Source: Bilophila sp964538355 (GTDB lineage Bacteria > Desulfobacterota > Desulfovibrionia > Desulfovibrionales > Desulfovibrionaceae). From it: a DNA stretch of 64,000 nucleotides. Shown piece by piece: positions 17,190 to 26,084 of this stretch. The notes beneath the pieces were generated by a model. It was not told where the DNA came from. It saw only the letters and a list, made by a program, of their open reading frames with translations, and did not search any database. The stretch spans positions 1 through 64,000 of the forward strand of contig CAZIFC010000006.1 of assembly GCA_964538355.1 (NCBI GenBank), written 5' to 3'. Each line of letters opens with the position of its first letter. Within the stretch, counting starts at the first letter, position 1. The position numbers and the translations under genes are program-made.

Positions 17190-18197
17190 CTAGGCCCCGT
17201 AATATTCCCGGTACCATTTCACGAACTGCCCCACGCCGTACTCGACGGAGGTTTGAGGCTGGAAGCCCGTATCCGCAATGAGGTCGGCAACATCGGCCCA
17301 TGTCGCTTCAACGTCTCCGGCCTGCATGGGCAGGAGGTTGCGGATGGCCTTCCTGCCGAGGGCCTGCTCCAGCGTGTCGATGAACGTGCCCAGCTCCACG
17401 GTATTGTTGTTGCCGATATTGTAGATGCGCCACGGCGCGGTGCTGGTGGAAGGGTTGGGCCTTGTGCCGTCCCACGCCGGATCTGGCTGGGGGATGCGGG
17501 CCATGACGCGCATGACGCCTTCGATGATATCGTCGATATAGGTAAAGTCGCGGCGCATCCTGCCTTCGTTGAAAACCTTGATCGGCTCTCCGGCAAGGAT
17601 GGCCCTGGTGAACAGATACAGGGCCATGTCCGGGCGTCCCCACGGCCCGTACACGGTGAAGAAGCGCAGCCCGGTCGCGGGGAGCCGGTACAGGTGGCTG
17701 TAGCTGTGCGCCATGAGTTCGTTGGCCTTTTTGGAGGCGGCGTACAGGCTGACGGGGTGGTCAACGTTGTCGTGCACGGAGAAGGGCATGGCGGTATTCA
17801 TGCCGTAGACCGAGCTGGAAGACGCAAACACCAGATGCTCCACCTCACCGTGCCGGCAGCATTCGAGCAGGTTCCCGAAGCCCACAAGGTTGGACTGCAC
17901 ATAGCTTTTGGGATTGATGAGGCTGTAGCGGACCCCGGCCTGCGCCGCAAGGTTCACGACGTGGGAAAAGCGGTTCTTGGCAAAGACGGCTTCCAGCGCG
18001 GCGTCATCCGCCAGATCGACCGGCGCGAAGGCGAAGCCCGGCTGCCCCGACAGTTGGGCGAGGCGATCCTTTTTGAGCTGAACCGAATAGTAGTCATTGA
18101 GATTGTCGATGCCGACGACGGTGTGTCCCTCGCCGAGCAGACGCTTGGAAAGATGGAACCCGATGAATCCGGCGGCTCCGGTGACAAGAACGTGCAT
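17190..18197 (-). CDS. NAD-dependent nucleotide-sugar epimerase, probably UDP-glucuronate 4-epimerase
   Basis: 335-residue extended short-chain dehydrogenase. It has the Rossmann motif GAAGFIGFHL (7-16), catalytic YAASK (YxxxK) and the YGPWGRPDMALYLFTRAI block typical of UDP-glucuronate/GalE-like epimerases such as CapI or LpsL. The end KWYREYYGA also matches that group. It acts in the cytoplasm, supplying galacturonate-type sugars for LPS or capsule. It stands alone between a terminator and an 87-base gap. Confidence 0.88.
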   Translation of the reverse strand: MHVLVTGAAGFIGFHLSKRLLGEGHTVVGIDNLNDYYSVQLKKDRLAQLSGQPGFAFAPVDLADDAALEAVFAKNRFSHVVNLAAQAGVRYSLINPKSYVQSNLVGFGNLLECCRHGEVEHLVFASSSSVYGMNTAMPFSVHDNVDHPVSLYAASKKANELMAHSYSHLYRLPATGLRFFTVYGPWGRPDMALYLFTRAILAGEPIKVFNEGRMRRDFTYIDDIIEGVMRVMARIPQPDPAWDGTRPNPSTSTAPWRIYNIGNNNTVELGTFIDTLEQALGRKAIRNLLPMQAGDVEATWADVADLIADTGFQPQTSVEYGVGQFVKWYREYYGA

Positions 18198-18284
18198 GCA
18201 GACCTCTTTCTCTGAGTGTTGGGGAAGGCGGTGCGCCGCGAAAGCGGCGTTTGGGCTTCGGTCCCCGTTCGCAAAAAAATAGCG

Positions 18285-19073
18285 TTATCTTCCCGCAATA
18301 ACCGTTTTTAGGAACGAAATGAGCTGGGCATACCGCCGGGGTTCCCGGATGAGGATGTCGACGTGCTGGGTGACGACGAAACGGCGTCCGTTCACGATGC
18401 TCGGCATGAGCGGGCGCAGATCGGCAAGGCCCAGTTCCTGCGGGGCCTGCCCGCACATGAGGATGACGCTTTCAGGGTTCAGCGCGGCAATGCCGCCCAT
18501 GAACAGGGCGGCGTCAACCGACTGTTCCGTTTCGTCTCCTTCGTAAGGATACCGGTTCAGCGGCCAGAAGGCATGGCTTCCCTTTGGCATGCCCATGTCG
18601 CCGAGCAGACGGCGCAGGAAATCGCGATGGGCGGCATCTGCCGCTCCGCCCAGATCCCGGCTCAGGGACGGATAGGTCCAGACCACCGCGGGCCGGGCCG
18701 GGGTTTTCTTGAGCAGGGTTTGCCAGTAGGCGGGCCAGCGTTCCGGGGGAAGGGCCTGTGCGGGCGCAGGCGCGGGGTTCCCCGCCGGAGCGGGAGGGGC
18801 CTGCGGAGGCTGGTACGGCGCGGGCCTTGCGGGTGCGGCGGGCGGCGGTGCCGGCCTTGGCGGTTGGGCTGGAGGCTGCCGCTGTACCTGCCGTTCTCCG
18901 CAGTGCGGCATGGCGGCGGGGCGCGGCGGTGGGGAGGCTTCCGGCTCGGGGCGTGCCAGCAGACGCGCCCTGACCTCATCGTCAAGGAGCAGGTGCGTGA
19001 TCCCTGCCTGCCGCCACGGGCGAAAGACGGGGGAAATATTCAGCGGGACAGGAGCCACGAGAGCAATCTCCAC
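18285..19073 (-). CDS. Hypothetical protein with proline/alanine-rich linker
   Basis: 262 residues, GTG start inside the end of coaBC (34-base overlap). A short N-terminal domain (about 1-45) is joined by about 75 residues of Pro/Ala/Gln-rich linker to a C-terminal domain (about 120-262) with motifs HAFWPLNRYPYEGDETEQ and ILMCGQAPQELGL. This plan resembles two-domain scaffolds tethered by a flexible arm. The overlap shows it is co-translated with coaBC and the lipoprotein. Family unknown. Confidence 0.65.
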   Translation of the reverse strand: MEIALVAPVPLNISPVFRPWRQAGITHLLLDDEVRARLLARPEPEASPPPRPAAMPHCGERQVQRQPPAQPPRPAPPPAAPARPAPYQPPQAPPAPAGNPAPAPAQALPPERWPAYWQTLLKKTPARPAVVWTYPSLSRDLGGAADAAHRDFLRRLLGDMGMPKGSHAFWPLNRYPYEGDETEQSVDAALFMGGIAALNPESVILMCGQAPQELGLADLRPLMPSIVNGRRFVVTQHVDILIREPRRYAQLISFLKTVIAGR

Positions 19074-20260
19074 GCCACGCCGGTCTTGGACAGGTTTTCC
19101 CAGCGTTCCTCGCGTCCCGAGGCGTCGGCGACAAAGACGGTGTTGTCCGCCTTGCCGAAACCGTGCCGAAGGAGGTTCCCTACGACGATATCCGCCTTTT
19201 TCGAGACGAGCTTGCCGCGCACGGAGGCTTCAAGGTGCTGTGATTCGGCGGCGAAGCCCACAACCTTTTGGGATGGGCGGCGTTCGGCGGCCAGCGTTTT
19301 CAGGATGTCGGGATTGGGCGCAAAGTGTACGTCGAAACCTTCCGGGGCGTCGCTTTTCTTGAATTTCTTGTCGCCGCCCTGCGCCGGAGGCACGGGCGAG
19401 AAGTCGGCTACGGCGGCGGTAAAGATACCCGCGTCGCATCGGGGCCAGACTCCGGCGGCGGCGTCCAGCATTTGCCGTGCCGAGGCCACGTCATGCCGGG
19501 AGATTCCGGCGGGAAGCCAGGGGGTTCCGGGACCGCAGACGGCCTCCACTTCTGCGCCGCGAAGCCATGCCGCCACAGCTGTCGATGCGCCCATGATTCC
19601 GGAGGAAGGGTTGGTCCAGTAGCGCAGGCCGTCCCAGTGCTCGCGTGTTGGCCCAAGCGTGACCAGCACCCGCATTCCCGCCATATCCCGCGGAGCCAGA
19701 GCCTGTAGTCCGGCAAGATGGATTTCCCGCAGATCGGCAAGACGCCCCTGCCCCAGCTCTCCGCAGGCCGTGCGCCCGCAGCCCGGCTCGACAATGGCGC
19801 AGCCCCGTTCTCGGAGCAGGGCGATGTTGGCCTGCGTTGCGGAATGGTTCCACATGGCGGGGTTCATGGCGGGGGCGATGACAACCTTTCCCCGAAAGGC
19901 AAGGGCCTGGCATGCCAGGAGTTCATCCGCCTGCCCCTGCGCCAGCCGGGCAATGGTGGCGGCGGAGGCGGGGGCGATGACAAGGGCCTGCGCGACCTGC
20001 CCCGGTTCCAGATGGGCGAAGGGGGAAGGCGTTTGCGGATCGTCGAAAAGGGCCGTGTAGACCGGAGAGGCCCCCAGAGCGGAAAAGGTCAGCGGCGTGA
20101 TGAACTTCTGGGCGGAAGGCGTCAGCGTGGCACTGACGGAGAGGCCCGCATCCTGCCATTGGCGGACAAGATCCAGTGCCCTGTAGGCGGCGACGGACCC
20201 GCAGACTCCAAGGTGGAGGCGGGTTCCGCCGACGCCGCTGAAGGCGAGGTGCGCGTCCAT
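19040..20260 (-). CDS. coaBC: Bifunctional phosphopantothenoylcysteine decarboxylase / phosphopantothenate-cysteine ligase
   Basis: 406 residues, the same length as the E. coli enzyme. The N-terminal flavoprotein CoaC domain has the PAMNPAMW substrate motif, the active-site His in WNHSATQ, and GCGRTACGELGQGRL. The C-terminal CoaB ligase has LGPTREHWDGLRYWTNPSSG and KKADIVVGN. It makes 4'-phosphopantetheine for coenzyme A. Its ATG overlaps the stop of the lipoprotein gene as TAATG, so the two are translationally coupled. Confidence 0.96.
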   Translation of the reverse strand: MDAHLAFSGVGGTRLHLGVCGSVAAYRALDLVRQWQDAGLSVSATLTPSAQKFITPLTFSALGASPVYTALFDDPQTPSPFAHLEPGQVAQALVIAPASAATIARLAQGQADELLACQALAFRGKVVIAPAMNPAMWNHSATQANIALLRERGCAIVEPGCGRTACGELGQGRLADLREIHLAGLQALAPRDMAGMRVLVTLGPTREHWDGLRYWTNPSSGIMGASTAVAAWLRGAEVEAVCGPGTPWLPAGISRHDVASARQMLDAAAGVWPRCDAGIFTAAVADFSPVPPAQGGDKKFKKSDAPEGFDVHFAPNPDILKTLAAERRPSQKVVGFAAESQHLEASVRGKLVSKKADIVVGNLLRHGFGKADNTVFVADASGREERWENLSKTGVAWRLLSWLLSR

Positions 20261-20838
20261 TACTGGCTCAGTCCCTGCTGGTGTACGCCGCCGGATGCTC
20301 CGGCTCCCTGGGCGTTGGTGTTCGGCGCGAGGTAGAAGGACGGCGTGGAACTGCCGCCCGCGTCAACACCGGAACCGCCGGGAAGGGTGGAGCCCATGGT
20401 GGGCAGCACGCCGTCGGCAAGGCGGGTCATGCCCCAGATTTCCATGGCTGCCGTGGCGGTCTGCTCATAATAGTAGATGACCGCGTAGCGGTCGCCCTTT
20501 TCATACAGGTGCATGGTCTTCGAACCGATGGCTGCGCCACGCAGGTTCCAGCCCTGCTTGTTCATGTTGAGGATCATGGCGTTGGCGAGGGAGGGGCGGT
20601 CGACGCGGCCCTCAACGGTGAGCAGGCCGGTCTTGGTGCCGTCCTGCGACACGGAGATGAGGCTGCGCTTGGCGTCTACGGACATGTCGCGGGGAATCGG
20701 AATATCGGGGAATTGATCGAAGTAGACTTCGCTTCCGTCGGAGGTTTTCGTTTCGAACGGATTGGAAATATTCAGCTCGGCGCATCCCGAAAGGGGCAGC
20801 AGAGCGCAGATGAGGAGCAGGGAGCAGAGTGCGCGCAT
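20260..20838 (-). CDS. Lipoprotein of unknown function
   Basis: 192 residues. A type II signal peptide ends in LSGC (Cys19). The mature domain has the conserved-looking FPDIPIPRDM and an alpha/beta core, followed by a Gly/Ser/Ala-rich tail. AAGGAG lies six bases before the ATG. It heads an operon with coaBC and the Pro-rich protein. Similar lipoproteins with an IPIP(R/K)DM motif occur in related genomes from memory. Probably periplasmic; function unknown. Confidence 0.75.
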   Translation of the reverse strand: MRALCSLLLICALLPLSGCAELNISNPFETKTSDGSEVYFDQFPDIPIPRDMSVDAKRSLISVSQDGTKTGLLTVEGRVDRPSLANAMILNMNKQGWNLRGAAIGSKTMHLYEKGDRYAVIYYYEQTATAAMEIWGMTRLADGVLPTMGSTLPGGSGVDAGGSSTPSFYLAPNTNAQGAGASGGVHQQGLSQ

Positions 20839-20942
20839 GGGAAACTCCTTGGTCATACGGTATCCGGGAATTCCGGCTTTCTGTTCATAGCCAATCTTGG
20901 CGGGATGCGCAAATGCCGGGAGAGGCGGCCCGTTTGTGGACG

Positions 20943-21272
20943 CTATGCGCCCGTCCACCAGCGGACGAAAGCCACCGTTCCCATGCCAACAGCCAGCGCG
21001 CCGAACAGGCTGCCTTTTTTGTACCAGCAGATGAGGAGCGTCGGAGCGGTCGCCAACAGAAACAGGTTGTCCGCGGACAGGTTGAGCGAGCCGTCCATGA
21101 GGAGCAGTTCGGGAGCCACCAGCGCGGCAAGCACCGAGACCGGCACGAAAGACAGCCAGCGCGCCAGCAGGGGCGGCAGTTCCCGTCCCGCAAGCAGGGT
21201 GATCGGAACCACGCGGGGAATGAGCGTTACGATGCCCATGCCGATGATGCAGAGAATCAAATCCATATTCAT
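20943..21272 (-). CDS. azlD: AzlD-type branched-chain amino acid export subunit
   Basis: 109-residue integral membrane protein with four predicted helices and the family start LCIIGMGIVTLIPRVVPITLL. It pairs with AzlC to export branched-chain amino acids or similar solutes. Its ATG overlaps the azlC stop (ATGA), the usual coupled arrangement. Length and topology are normal for the family. Confidence 0.88.
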   Translation of the reverse strand: MNMDLILCIIGMGIVTLIPRVVPITLLAGRELPPLLARWLSFVPVSVLAALVAPELLLMDGSLNLSADNLFLLATAPTLLICWYKKGSLFGALAVGMGTVAFVRWWTGA

Positions 21273-22018
21273 GCTTTTTTCCTCCGCGCATCGATGTGGC
21301 GGTCGCGGTAGGTGAGGAGCAGCGCACCGATGGTCGAGGTGACGACGCTCGAAATGATGACGTTCCAACGGCCTGTGCCGCACAGGGCAAGGATGATCGA
21401 CAGCACAGCCGCCAGCACGGCGGCCATCGTGTACAGGCGTTCCTTGCACTGGGGAACCAGCAGCGCGAGGAACATGGCGGGCAGGGCGTAGTCAAGTCCG
21501 AACAGCTTGGGATCGGGCAGGAAGTCGCCCGCCACCGCCCCGATGAACGTGCCGACGATCCAGCCGCTGTGCGAGGTGAAGTTGGCGGCGTAGATCAGCG
21601 GCAGGCGTGGCTTTTCTCTGGTTGCCATCGCCATGCTGTGCATGGCGAAGACCTCGTCGGTCAGCCCCCATCCGATGATGAACTGCTGGAGGCGCGTAAA
21701 CGGCGCAAACCACGGAGCCACGGCCGCCGACATGAGCACATGGCGCAGATTGATCACGAAAGTTGTGAAAACAATGGAAAAAACAGAAGCTCCCATGCCC
21801 CACATGCCGACGGCGATGAATTGTCCGGCTCCGGCATAGACAAGGAGGGAAAAGAGCACGGCGTATACGGCGGGAATGCCGTTTTGCACGGCAAGGACGC
21901 CGTAGGCGAAGCCAAGGGGGACGTAACCCAGAAAGATGGGGAATCCGCGCTGCATCCCCGTCATGACGGCGGAGGAACTGCCTGCGGATTCGGCGGCGGA
22001 GAGAGAGTCTTCGGACAT
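21269..22018 (-). CDS. azlC: AzlC-type branched-chain amino acid permease
   Basis: 249 residues. Start MSEDSLSAAE is chosen because the AzlC domain begins at GMQRGFPIFLGYVPLGFAYG; the ribosome site is weak, so a start further upstream is possible. Motifs FINLRHVLMSAA and GWGLTDEVFAM are typical of the family. It is a five- to six-helix inner-membrane protein and partner of the downstream AzlD. Confidence 0.88.
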   Translation of the reverse strand: MSEDSLSAAESAGSSSAVMTGMQRGFPIFLGYVPLGFAYGVLAVQNGIPAVYAVLFSLLVYAGAGQFIAVGMWGMGASVFSIVFTTFVINLRHVLMSAAVAPWFAPFTRLQQFIIGWGLTDEVFAMHSMAMATREKPRLPLIYAANFTSHSGWIVGTFIGAVAGDFLPDPKLFGLDYALPAMFLALLVPQCKERLYTMAAVLAAVLSIILALCGTGRWNVIISSVVTSTIGALLLTYRDRHIDARRKKA

Positions 22019-22227
22019 GATGCGTGCTGTGCTTTGGCTGGGATGAAAAGAAAAAGCGGGCAGCGCGCGTCCGCGTGCCGCCATCCAGAGCCGGGCCCCA
22101 ATCGGGACAGGGAGGGACGATAGATCGAAACGAGGGGGGCGTCCAGCCGTAACCTGCCGGGATAGACGGGCAAGTTTTCATGGGGCGGCAGGTGCGGGCC
22201 GGGCTGCGATGGCGAGGGGCTTTTCCC

Positions 22228-22629
22228 TCAGGGGCGCGCCAGCTCTTCGAGGAGAGGACGATCCGCTTCAAGAAAAGGAAGTTTGCGGGCTTCTTCAGGC
22301 GTGACCCAGCAAAACGCCTGACCGTCGTTGCCTGCGGGAGTGCCGGAAAATTCCGTGATATGGTAAAAGTGGAGTCTGACCGAGCGGATCGCGTAGTCAT
22401 GGTCCACGGTGCGCCAAAAGATCGGATTGCGGACGGACAGCGACAGCTCTTCGGAAAGCTCACGGGCAAGGGCCGCTTCCAGCGTTTCGCCCGGCTCGAC
22501 CTTGCCGCCGGGAAATTCCCAGAAGCCTGCCTGTGGATGCCCCGTAGGGCGCTGGGCCGCCAGAAAGGTTTCCCCCCGCCAGATGATGCCGCCAACAACT
22601 TCAATGCGTTTGCGCGTCTGCGGGTTCAT
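22228..22629 (-). CDS. MutT-like Nudix hydrolase
   Basis: 133 residues. The full Nudix box GX5EX7REUXEEXGU is seen from GGKVEPGE to RELSEELS. The length and the start KRIEVVGGIIWRGE match (deoxy)nucleoside triphosphate pyrophosphohydrolases of the MutT/8-oxo-dGTP type, which clean the nucleotide pool. AAGGAG precedes ATG 22629 at good spacing, so the TTG three bases upstream is not needed. Substrate is inferred. Confidence 0.88.
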   Translation of the reverse strand: MNPQTRKRIEVVGGIIWRGETFLAAQRPTGHPQAGFWEFPGGKVEPGETLEAALARELSEELSLSVRNPIFWRTVDHDYAIRSVRLHFYHITEFSGTPAGNDGQAFCWVTPEEARKLPFLEADRPLLEELARP

Positions 22630-23034
22630 CAAAAACTCCTTATTGGTCTGAAACCTCTCTCTTCAGGGAGAAAAGAGGTTTGACAATAGACTCGGTGGAT
22701 GAAATCCTTTTTTGTACCCCCTCCATTCAGGAAGGGGCAATCCGCACGGCTCCTATCCGCCGCTGACGGAGTCAGTCGGTGGATGGAGCCGACTGTGGAT
22801 TGAAACATGTCCACGAACAAGGCCTCCGGCGGATAGTTTTTTTGGGAAATGCCTCCCGGCAGGCTGAGGGGCATGATGCCCCCCAGACCCCCTCGGCTTT
22901 TGCATTCCGGCTCTTCGCTTGTGCCGCAGCGGTGGGGCGTTGGGCCGCACCCCTTCCAAACGGATATGCCCCTGCGTATCGCATCGTACTCACTATAAAA
23001 AGAACAAAAGAAAACCCTTCCCCGTCTGGGATAG
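22630..23034. other. Gene-free stretch with small inverted repeats and one GC-rich repeat
   Basis: This region lies between the IMP cyclohydrolase and Nudix genes. It has a CAGTCGG/CCGACTG stem (22773-22795) and a GTGGA/TCCAC stem beside it. The phrase CGGTGGATG occurs twice (near 22692 and 22777). A family-B repeat (GGGGCATGATGCCCC followed by GACCCCCTCGG) lies around 22869-22899. No credible gene was seen on either strand. Confidence 0.55.
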
Positions 23035-23133
23035 GGGATTCGATACGCGCGGAAGTCTTTGGAAGAGAGGGGGAGGGGCTTGGGGAGGGGGAGAGGAAGC
23101 CTTTCTTCAGAAAGGTTCCTCTCCCCCTCCCCA
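23035..23133 (-). repeat. GC-rich hairpin repeat, copy 3, directly after the IMP cyclohydrolase gene
   Basis: A long stem (about 22 bp, AGGAACCTTTCT pairing with AGAAAGGCTTCCT, plus G/C-rich arms) begins about 13 bases past the stop at 23147. The distal box, read on the plus strand, is AAGTCTTTGGAAG, preceded by GGATTCGATACGCGC, which recurs in copy 4. It probably ends or protects the transcript. Confidence 0.75.
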
Positions 23134-23146
23134 TAAATCACTCAAA

Positions 23147-23740
23147 CTAGTTCTTCGCCAGATATTCGGAGATCATCGCGTCGTAGCGCGAGGTCTTGGC
23201 GAAGGTACGGGCCGCCATGCGCTGGCGGAAGGGCAGGGAAACGCGCATGTCGTTGGCCTTGAACTCCGCAGTGGCTTCCGCATAGGTGTCCGGATCGGAC
23301 AGGACGAGAATGCTGTGGAAGTTCTTGGAGGCGGCACGGAGCATGCAGGGGCCCCCGATGTCGATTTCCTCGATGGCTTCGCGGGGCTTCAGGCCCTTGG
23401 CGAGCGCGCTTTCGAAATCGTAGAGGTTCACGCAGATGAGATCGAAGGGCTTGATGCCCTTTTCCTCAAGGACGGCAAGGTGATCCGGGTTGTCCTTGTC
23501 GGCAAGGATGCCGCCGTGGATGTGCGGATGCAGGGTTTTCACCCGGCCGCCGAGGATTTCGGGGAAGCCGGTCACGTCGCTGACGGCGGTGACGGGCAGA
23601 CCCGCGTTCTCAAGAAACTTCAGCGTGCCGCCGGTGGAGACAAGCTCCACGCCGTTGGCATGCAGGAAGGTTGCGAATTCCGCCAGTCCGTCCTTGTGGG
23701 TGACGCTGAGCAGAGCCCGCCTGATGGGAAGGAAATCCAT
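23147..23740 (-). CDS. purH: Stand-alone IMP cyclohydrolase (N-terminal half of PurH)
   Basis: 197 residues covering only the MGS-like IMP cyclohydrolase domain. Usual PurH is about 520 residues, with AICAR formyltransferase at the C-terminus. Motifs VELVSTGGT, GGRVKTLHPHIHGGIL and IDIGGPCMLRAASKN are the cyclohydrolase signatures. The frame closes cleanly and is followed by a repeat, so this is not a truncation. It closes the IMP ring; the formyltransferase must be elsewhere, as is known for some sulfate reducers. Confidence 0.92.
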   Translation of the reverse strand: MDFLPIRRALLSVTHKDGLAEFATFLHANGVELVSTGGTLKFLENAGLPVTAVSDVTGFPEILGGRVKTLHPHIHGGILADKDNPDHLAVLEEKGIKPFDLICVNLYDFESALAKGLKPREAIEEIDIGGPCMLRAASKNFHSILVLSDPDTYAEATAEFKANDMRVSLPFRQRMAARTFAKTSRYDAMISEYLAKN

Positions 23741-23809
23741 TCGATTCGCTCCTGATCCGGGTTACGCGGAAAGAGCCGGCAAGGATGCCGGCCCGGAAGA
23801 CGCCGCACC

Positions 23810-23950
23810 CTAGTGGTGCATGTGGTCGCCTTTTTTGATACGATAAAAAGCTGTCGCCACAATGACGCAAAAATAAACGAAAATGAGCGATACGCCCACG
23901 AAACCCTGCGGGGTGGAGTGCATGGCGTTGCTGAGCAGTTCGTTGAACAT
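23810..23950 (-). CDS. 46-residue single-pass membrane peptide
   Basis: MFNELLSNAMHSTPQGFVGV opens a peptide with one membrane helix (about 17-36) and the end RIKKGDHMHH, rich in His and Met. AAGGAG precedes the ATG at good spacing. It lies 69 bases upstream of the IMP cyclohydrolase gene, in the same direction. Size and shape resemble small subunits of membrane complexes, but no family is recognised. The His/Met tail might bind metal. Confidence 0.6.
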   Translation of the reverse strand: MFNELLSNAMHSTPQGFVGVSLIFVYFCVIVATAFYRIKKGDHMHH

Positions 23951-24078
23951 GGCGGACTCCTTGGCTTGAGCATTCCGGCCCTGCCCGCCGGAGGGAGTCT
24001 GTCGGCGGACGCGGTCGATATGAAACAATTACATTGCCCGGCTTGTCGCAAAAGTCAAGCGGAGCCTTCGGAGAACTC

Positions 24079-25434
24079 ATGGCCAAAGATCTTGCAAACC
24101 CCTTTATTCCCGGACAGTTTCTCGAACTTTCCATAGACGTGCTCGTTTCGGACGGGAGAGGACTCGGACGCTGTGGGGGGGTGGTCGTGCTGGTGGATGA
24201 CGCCCTGCCGGGGCAGAGGATCCGCGCCAGAGTCCGGCATGCCCGCAAGAGCCTTGTCGAGGCCGAGCTTTCCGAGGTGCTCGAACGTTCCCCGGACGAG
24301 CAGGACTCGCCGTGCCCCCATGCCGGACGGTGCGGCGGCTGTTCGTGGCAGTCGCTGGCGTATGCCCGCCAGCTGGAGTGGAAGGAGCGCAGCGTCCGGG
24401 ACGCGCTGGAGCGGGTCGGGAAGGTGCAGGAACCGCCGATGCTGCCCATTCTGGCCTCGCCGCAGGCATGGGGCTACCGCAACAAGATGGAATTTGCCTT
24501 CGGCCTGTCGGCAGACGGCGGCAGGGCGGCAGGGCTTCGCGAGCGTGGCTCCCGGACTGTTGTGGAGGTGACGGACTGTCTGCTCCAGACCCCGTTGACC
24601 ATGCGTGTGCTGGCGGCGGTGCGGAAACTGGCAAACGGGGCGTTCCATGCCTTGCCGTTCCGGTTTCTGGTCGTGAGGGAGCCGGGGGCGGGAGGCTGTT
24701 TTGTGGAGCTGATTGCCGGGCCAGGCGTGGCTGCCGGGGCGGGAGAAAGCCTTGCCTCGGCCCTGCGCGCTCTCGTGCCCGAGGTAACGGGCTTTGCCTT
24801 GTCCGAGCGGGCGGCCTCCAGCGACATCGCGTATGGGGAGCGCACGCTGTACGCGGACGGCAAGCTTGAGGAGCAGGTTGGATCTGTACGCATTGGGCTT
24901 GGCTACAATGCCTTTTTTCAGGTAAATACGCCCGCCGCCGCGCTGCTGTATGCCGAAGCCGCCCGTTTTGCGGCACTGGAAACGCTGGAACATCCGGTCT
25001 TGTGGGATGTCTACGGCGGAGTCGGTTCCATCGGGCTGTACATGGCGCACGGCGGCAACGTCCGGGTTGTGGGGATTGAAGAGATGCCCGGTGCGGTGCG
25101 CTGCGCCCGCAGCAACGTGAAGGCCCTCGGACTCAGGGACTACCGCGTGGAGCAGGGGGACGCGAAATCCGTGCTCGGGCGGCTGCTCAAGCTCGGGCCG
25201 CAGCCCGACGTGATCGTGGTCGATCCGCCGCGTGCCGGGATCGATGCCCGCGTCGCGCAGCAGCTCGCCGAGGCCGCCCCGAAACGTCTGGTCTACGTTT
25301 CCTGCAACCCCGCGACGCTGGCCCGGGACATCGCCCGGCTGGCTCCCGCCTTCCGCTTGCAGGCTGTCCGCCCCGTGGATCTCTTTCCGCAGACCCCGCA
25401 TGTCGAAACGGTGGCGTTGCTGGAAAAACGCTGA
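24079..25434 (+). CDS. rlmD: 23S rRNA (uracil-5-)-methyltransferase RlmD/RumA-like
   Basis: 451 residues. An N-terminal TRAM-like RNA-binding domain is followed by iron-sulfur cysteines CPHAGRCGGC and a further Cys in VTDCLL, then a SAM-binding Rossmann fold (VLWDVYGGVGSIGLYMA, VVDPPRAGID). The catalytic nucleophile lies in VSCNPATLARD. It methylates uridine to m5U in 23S rRNA (or tRNA, for a TrmA-like role). The start at MAKDLANPF has GGAG five bases upstream; earlier in-frame codons lie in the upstream promoter region. Confidence 0.92.
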   Translation: MAKDLANPFIPGQFLELSIDVLVSDGRGLGRCGGVVVLVDDALPGQRIRARVRHARKSLVEAELSEVLERSPDEQDSPCPHAGRCGGCSWQSLAYARQLEWKERSVRDALERVGKVQEPPMLPILASPQAWGYRNKMEFAFGLSADGGRAAGLRERGSRTVVEVTDCLLQTPLTMRVLAAVRKLANGAFHALPFRFLVVREPGAGGCFVELIAGPGVAAGAGESLASALRALVPEVTGFALSERAASSDIAYGERTLYADGKLEEQVGSVRIGLGYNAFFQVNTPAAALLYAEAARFAALETLEHPVLWDVYGGVGSIGLYMAHGGNVRVVGIEEMPGAVRCARSNVKALGLRDYRVEQGDAKSVLGRLLKLGPQPDVIVVDPPRAGIDARVAQQLAEAAPKRLVYVSCNPATLARDIARLAPAFRLQAVRPVDLFPQTPHVETVALLEKR

Positions 25435-25466
25435 AGGTTTTTTCAGGAAACGAGCGGAGGGTAGCC

Positions 25467-26084
25467 ATGTTCGCCTTTTTTCAGGGCTTGTCGCTTGGGC
25501 TGGCGTATGTCGCCCCCATTGGCGTACAGAATCTTTTCGTCATCAATTCCGGTATGTCGCAATCCCGTATGGCGGCCTACCGGACGGCCCTCATCGTCAT
25601 CTTTTTCGACGTGACGCTGGCTCTGGCGGGGTTTTTCGGTATCGGTGCCCTGATTGCCCAGTCCGAATGGCTCCGCAAGGGCGTCTTGTGCGTGGGAAGC
25701 CTTGTCGTGATGTACATGGGCCTCAAGCTCATGGCCTCGCGTGCCGTGGCCAATCCCGAGTTCAACGCCAACATGCCCATCTTGAAGGCCGTGGGCATGG
25801 CCTGTGTGGTGACGTGGTTCAATCCGCAGGCCATCATTGACGTTTCCCTGCTGCTCGGCTCCTTCCGGGCCGCCCTGCCGCCGGCGGAATCCGGCCTGTT
25901 CATTCTTGGCGTTACCTGCGCGTCCGCGTTCTGGTTTCTCTTTCTCACCACGCTGGCCTCCTGTTTCAGGAACCGTTTCACGCCGCGCCTGCTCCGGCTG
26001 ATCAACTTCGTGTGCGGAACGGTCATTCTGCTGTACGGGATCAGGCTCGGCTGGGCGTTCGTCGAAATGTATGCTTTGGAGTAG
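25467..26084 (+). CDS. LysE/ArgO-type amino acid exporter
   Basis: 205 residues with six predicted helices and the LysE family start GLSLGLAYVAPIGVQNLFVI. The central WFNPQAIIDVSLLLGSF is also typical. It exports basic amino acids such as lysine or arginine. It lies 32 bases after rlmD in the same direction and could be co-transcribed. Confidence 0.9.
   Translation: MFAFFQGLSLGLAYVAPIGVQNLFVINSGMSQSRMAAYRTALIVIFFDVTLALAGFFGIGALIAQSEWLRKGVLCVGSLVVMYMGLKLMASRAVANPEFNANMPILKAVGMACVVTWFNPQAIIDVSLLLGSFRAALPPAESGLFILGVTCASAFWFLFLTTLASCFRNRFTPRLLRLINFVCGTVILLYGIRLGWAFVEMYALE

Noticed and set aside
22630..23146. A CRISPR array or tRNA cluster in the gene-poor stretch
   Set aside because: The repeated phrases are only two, irregular and short, with no regular spacing and no cloverleaf.
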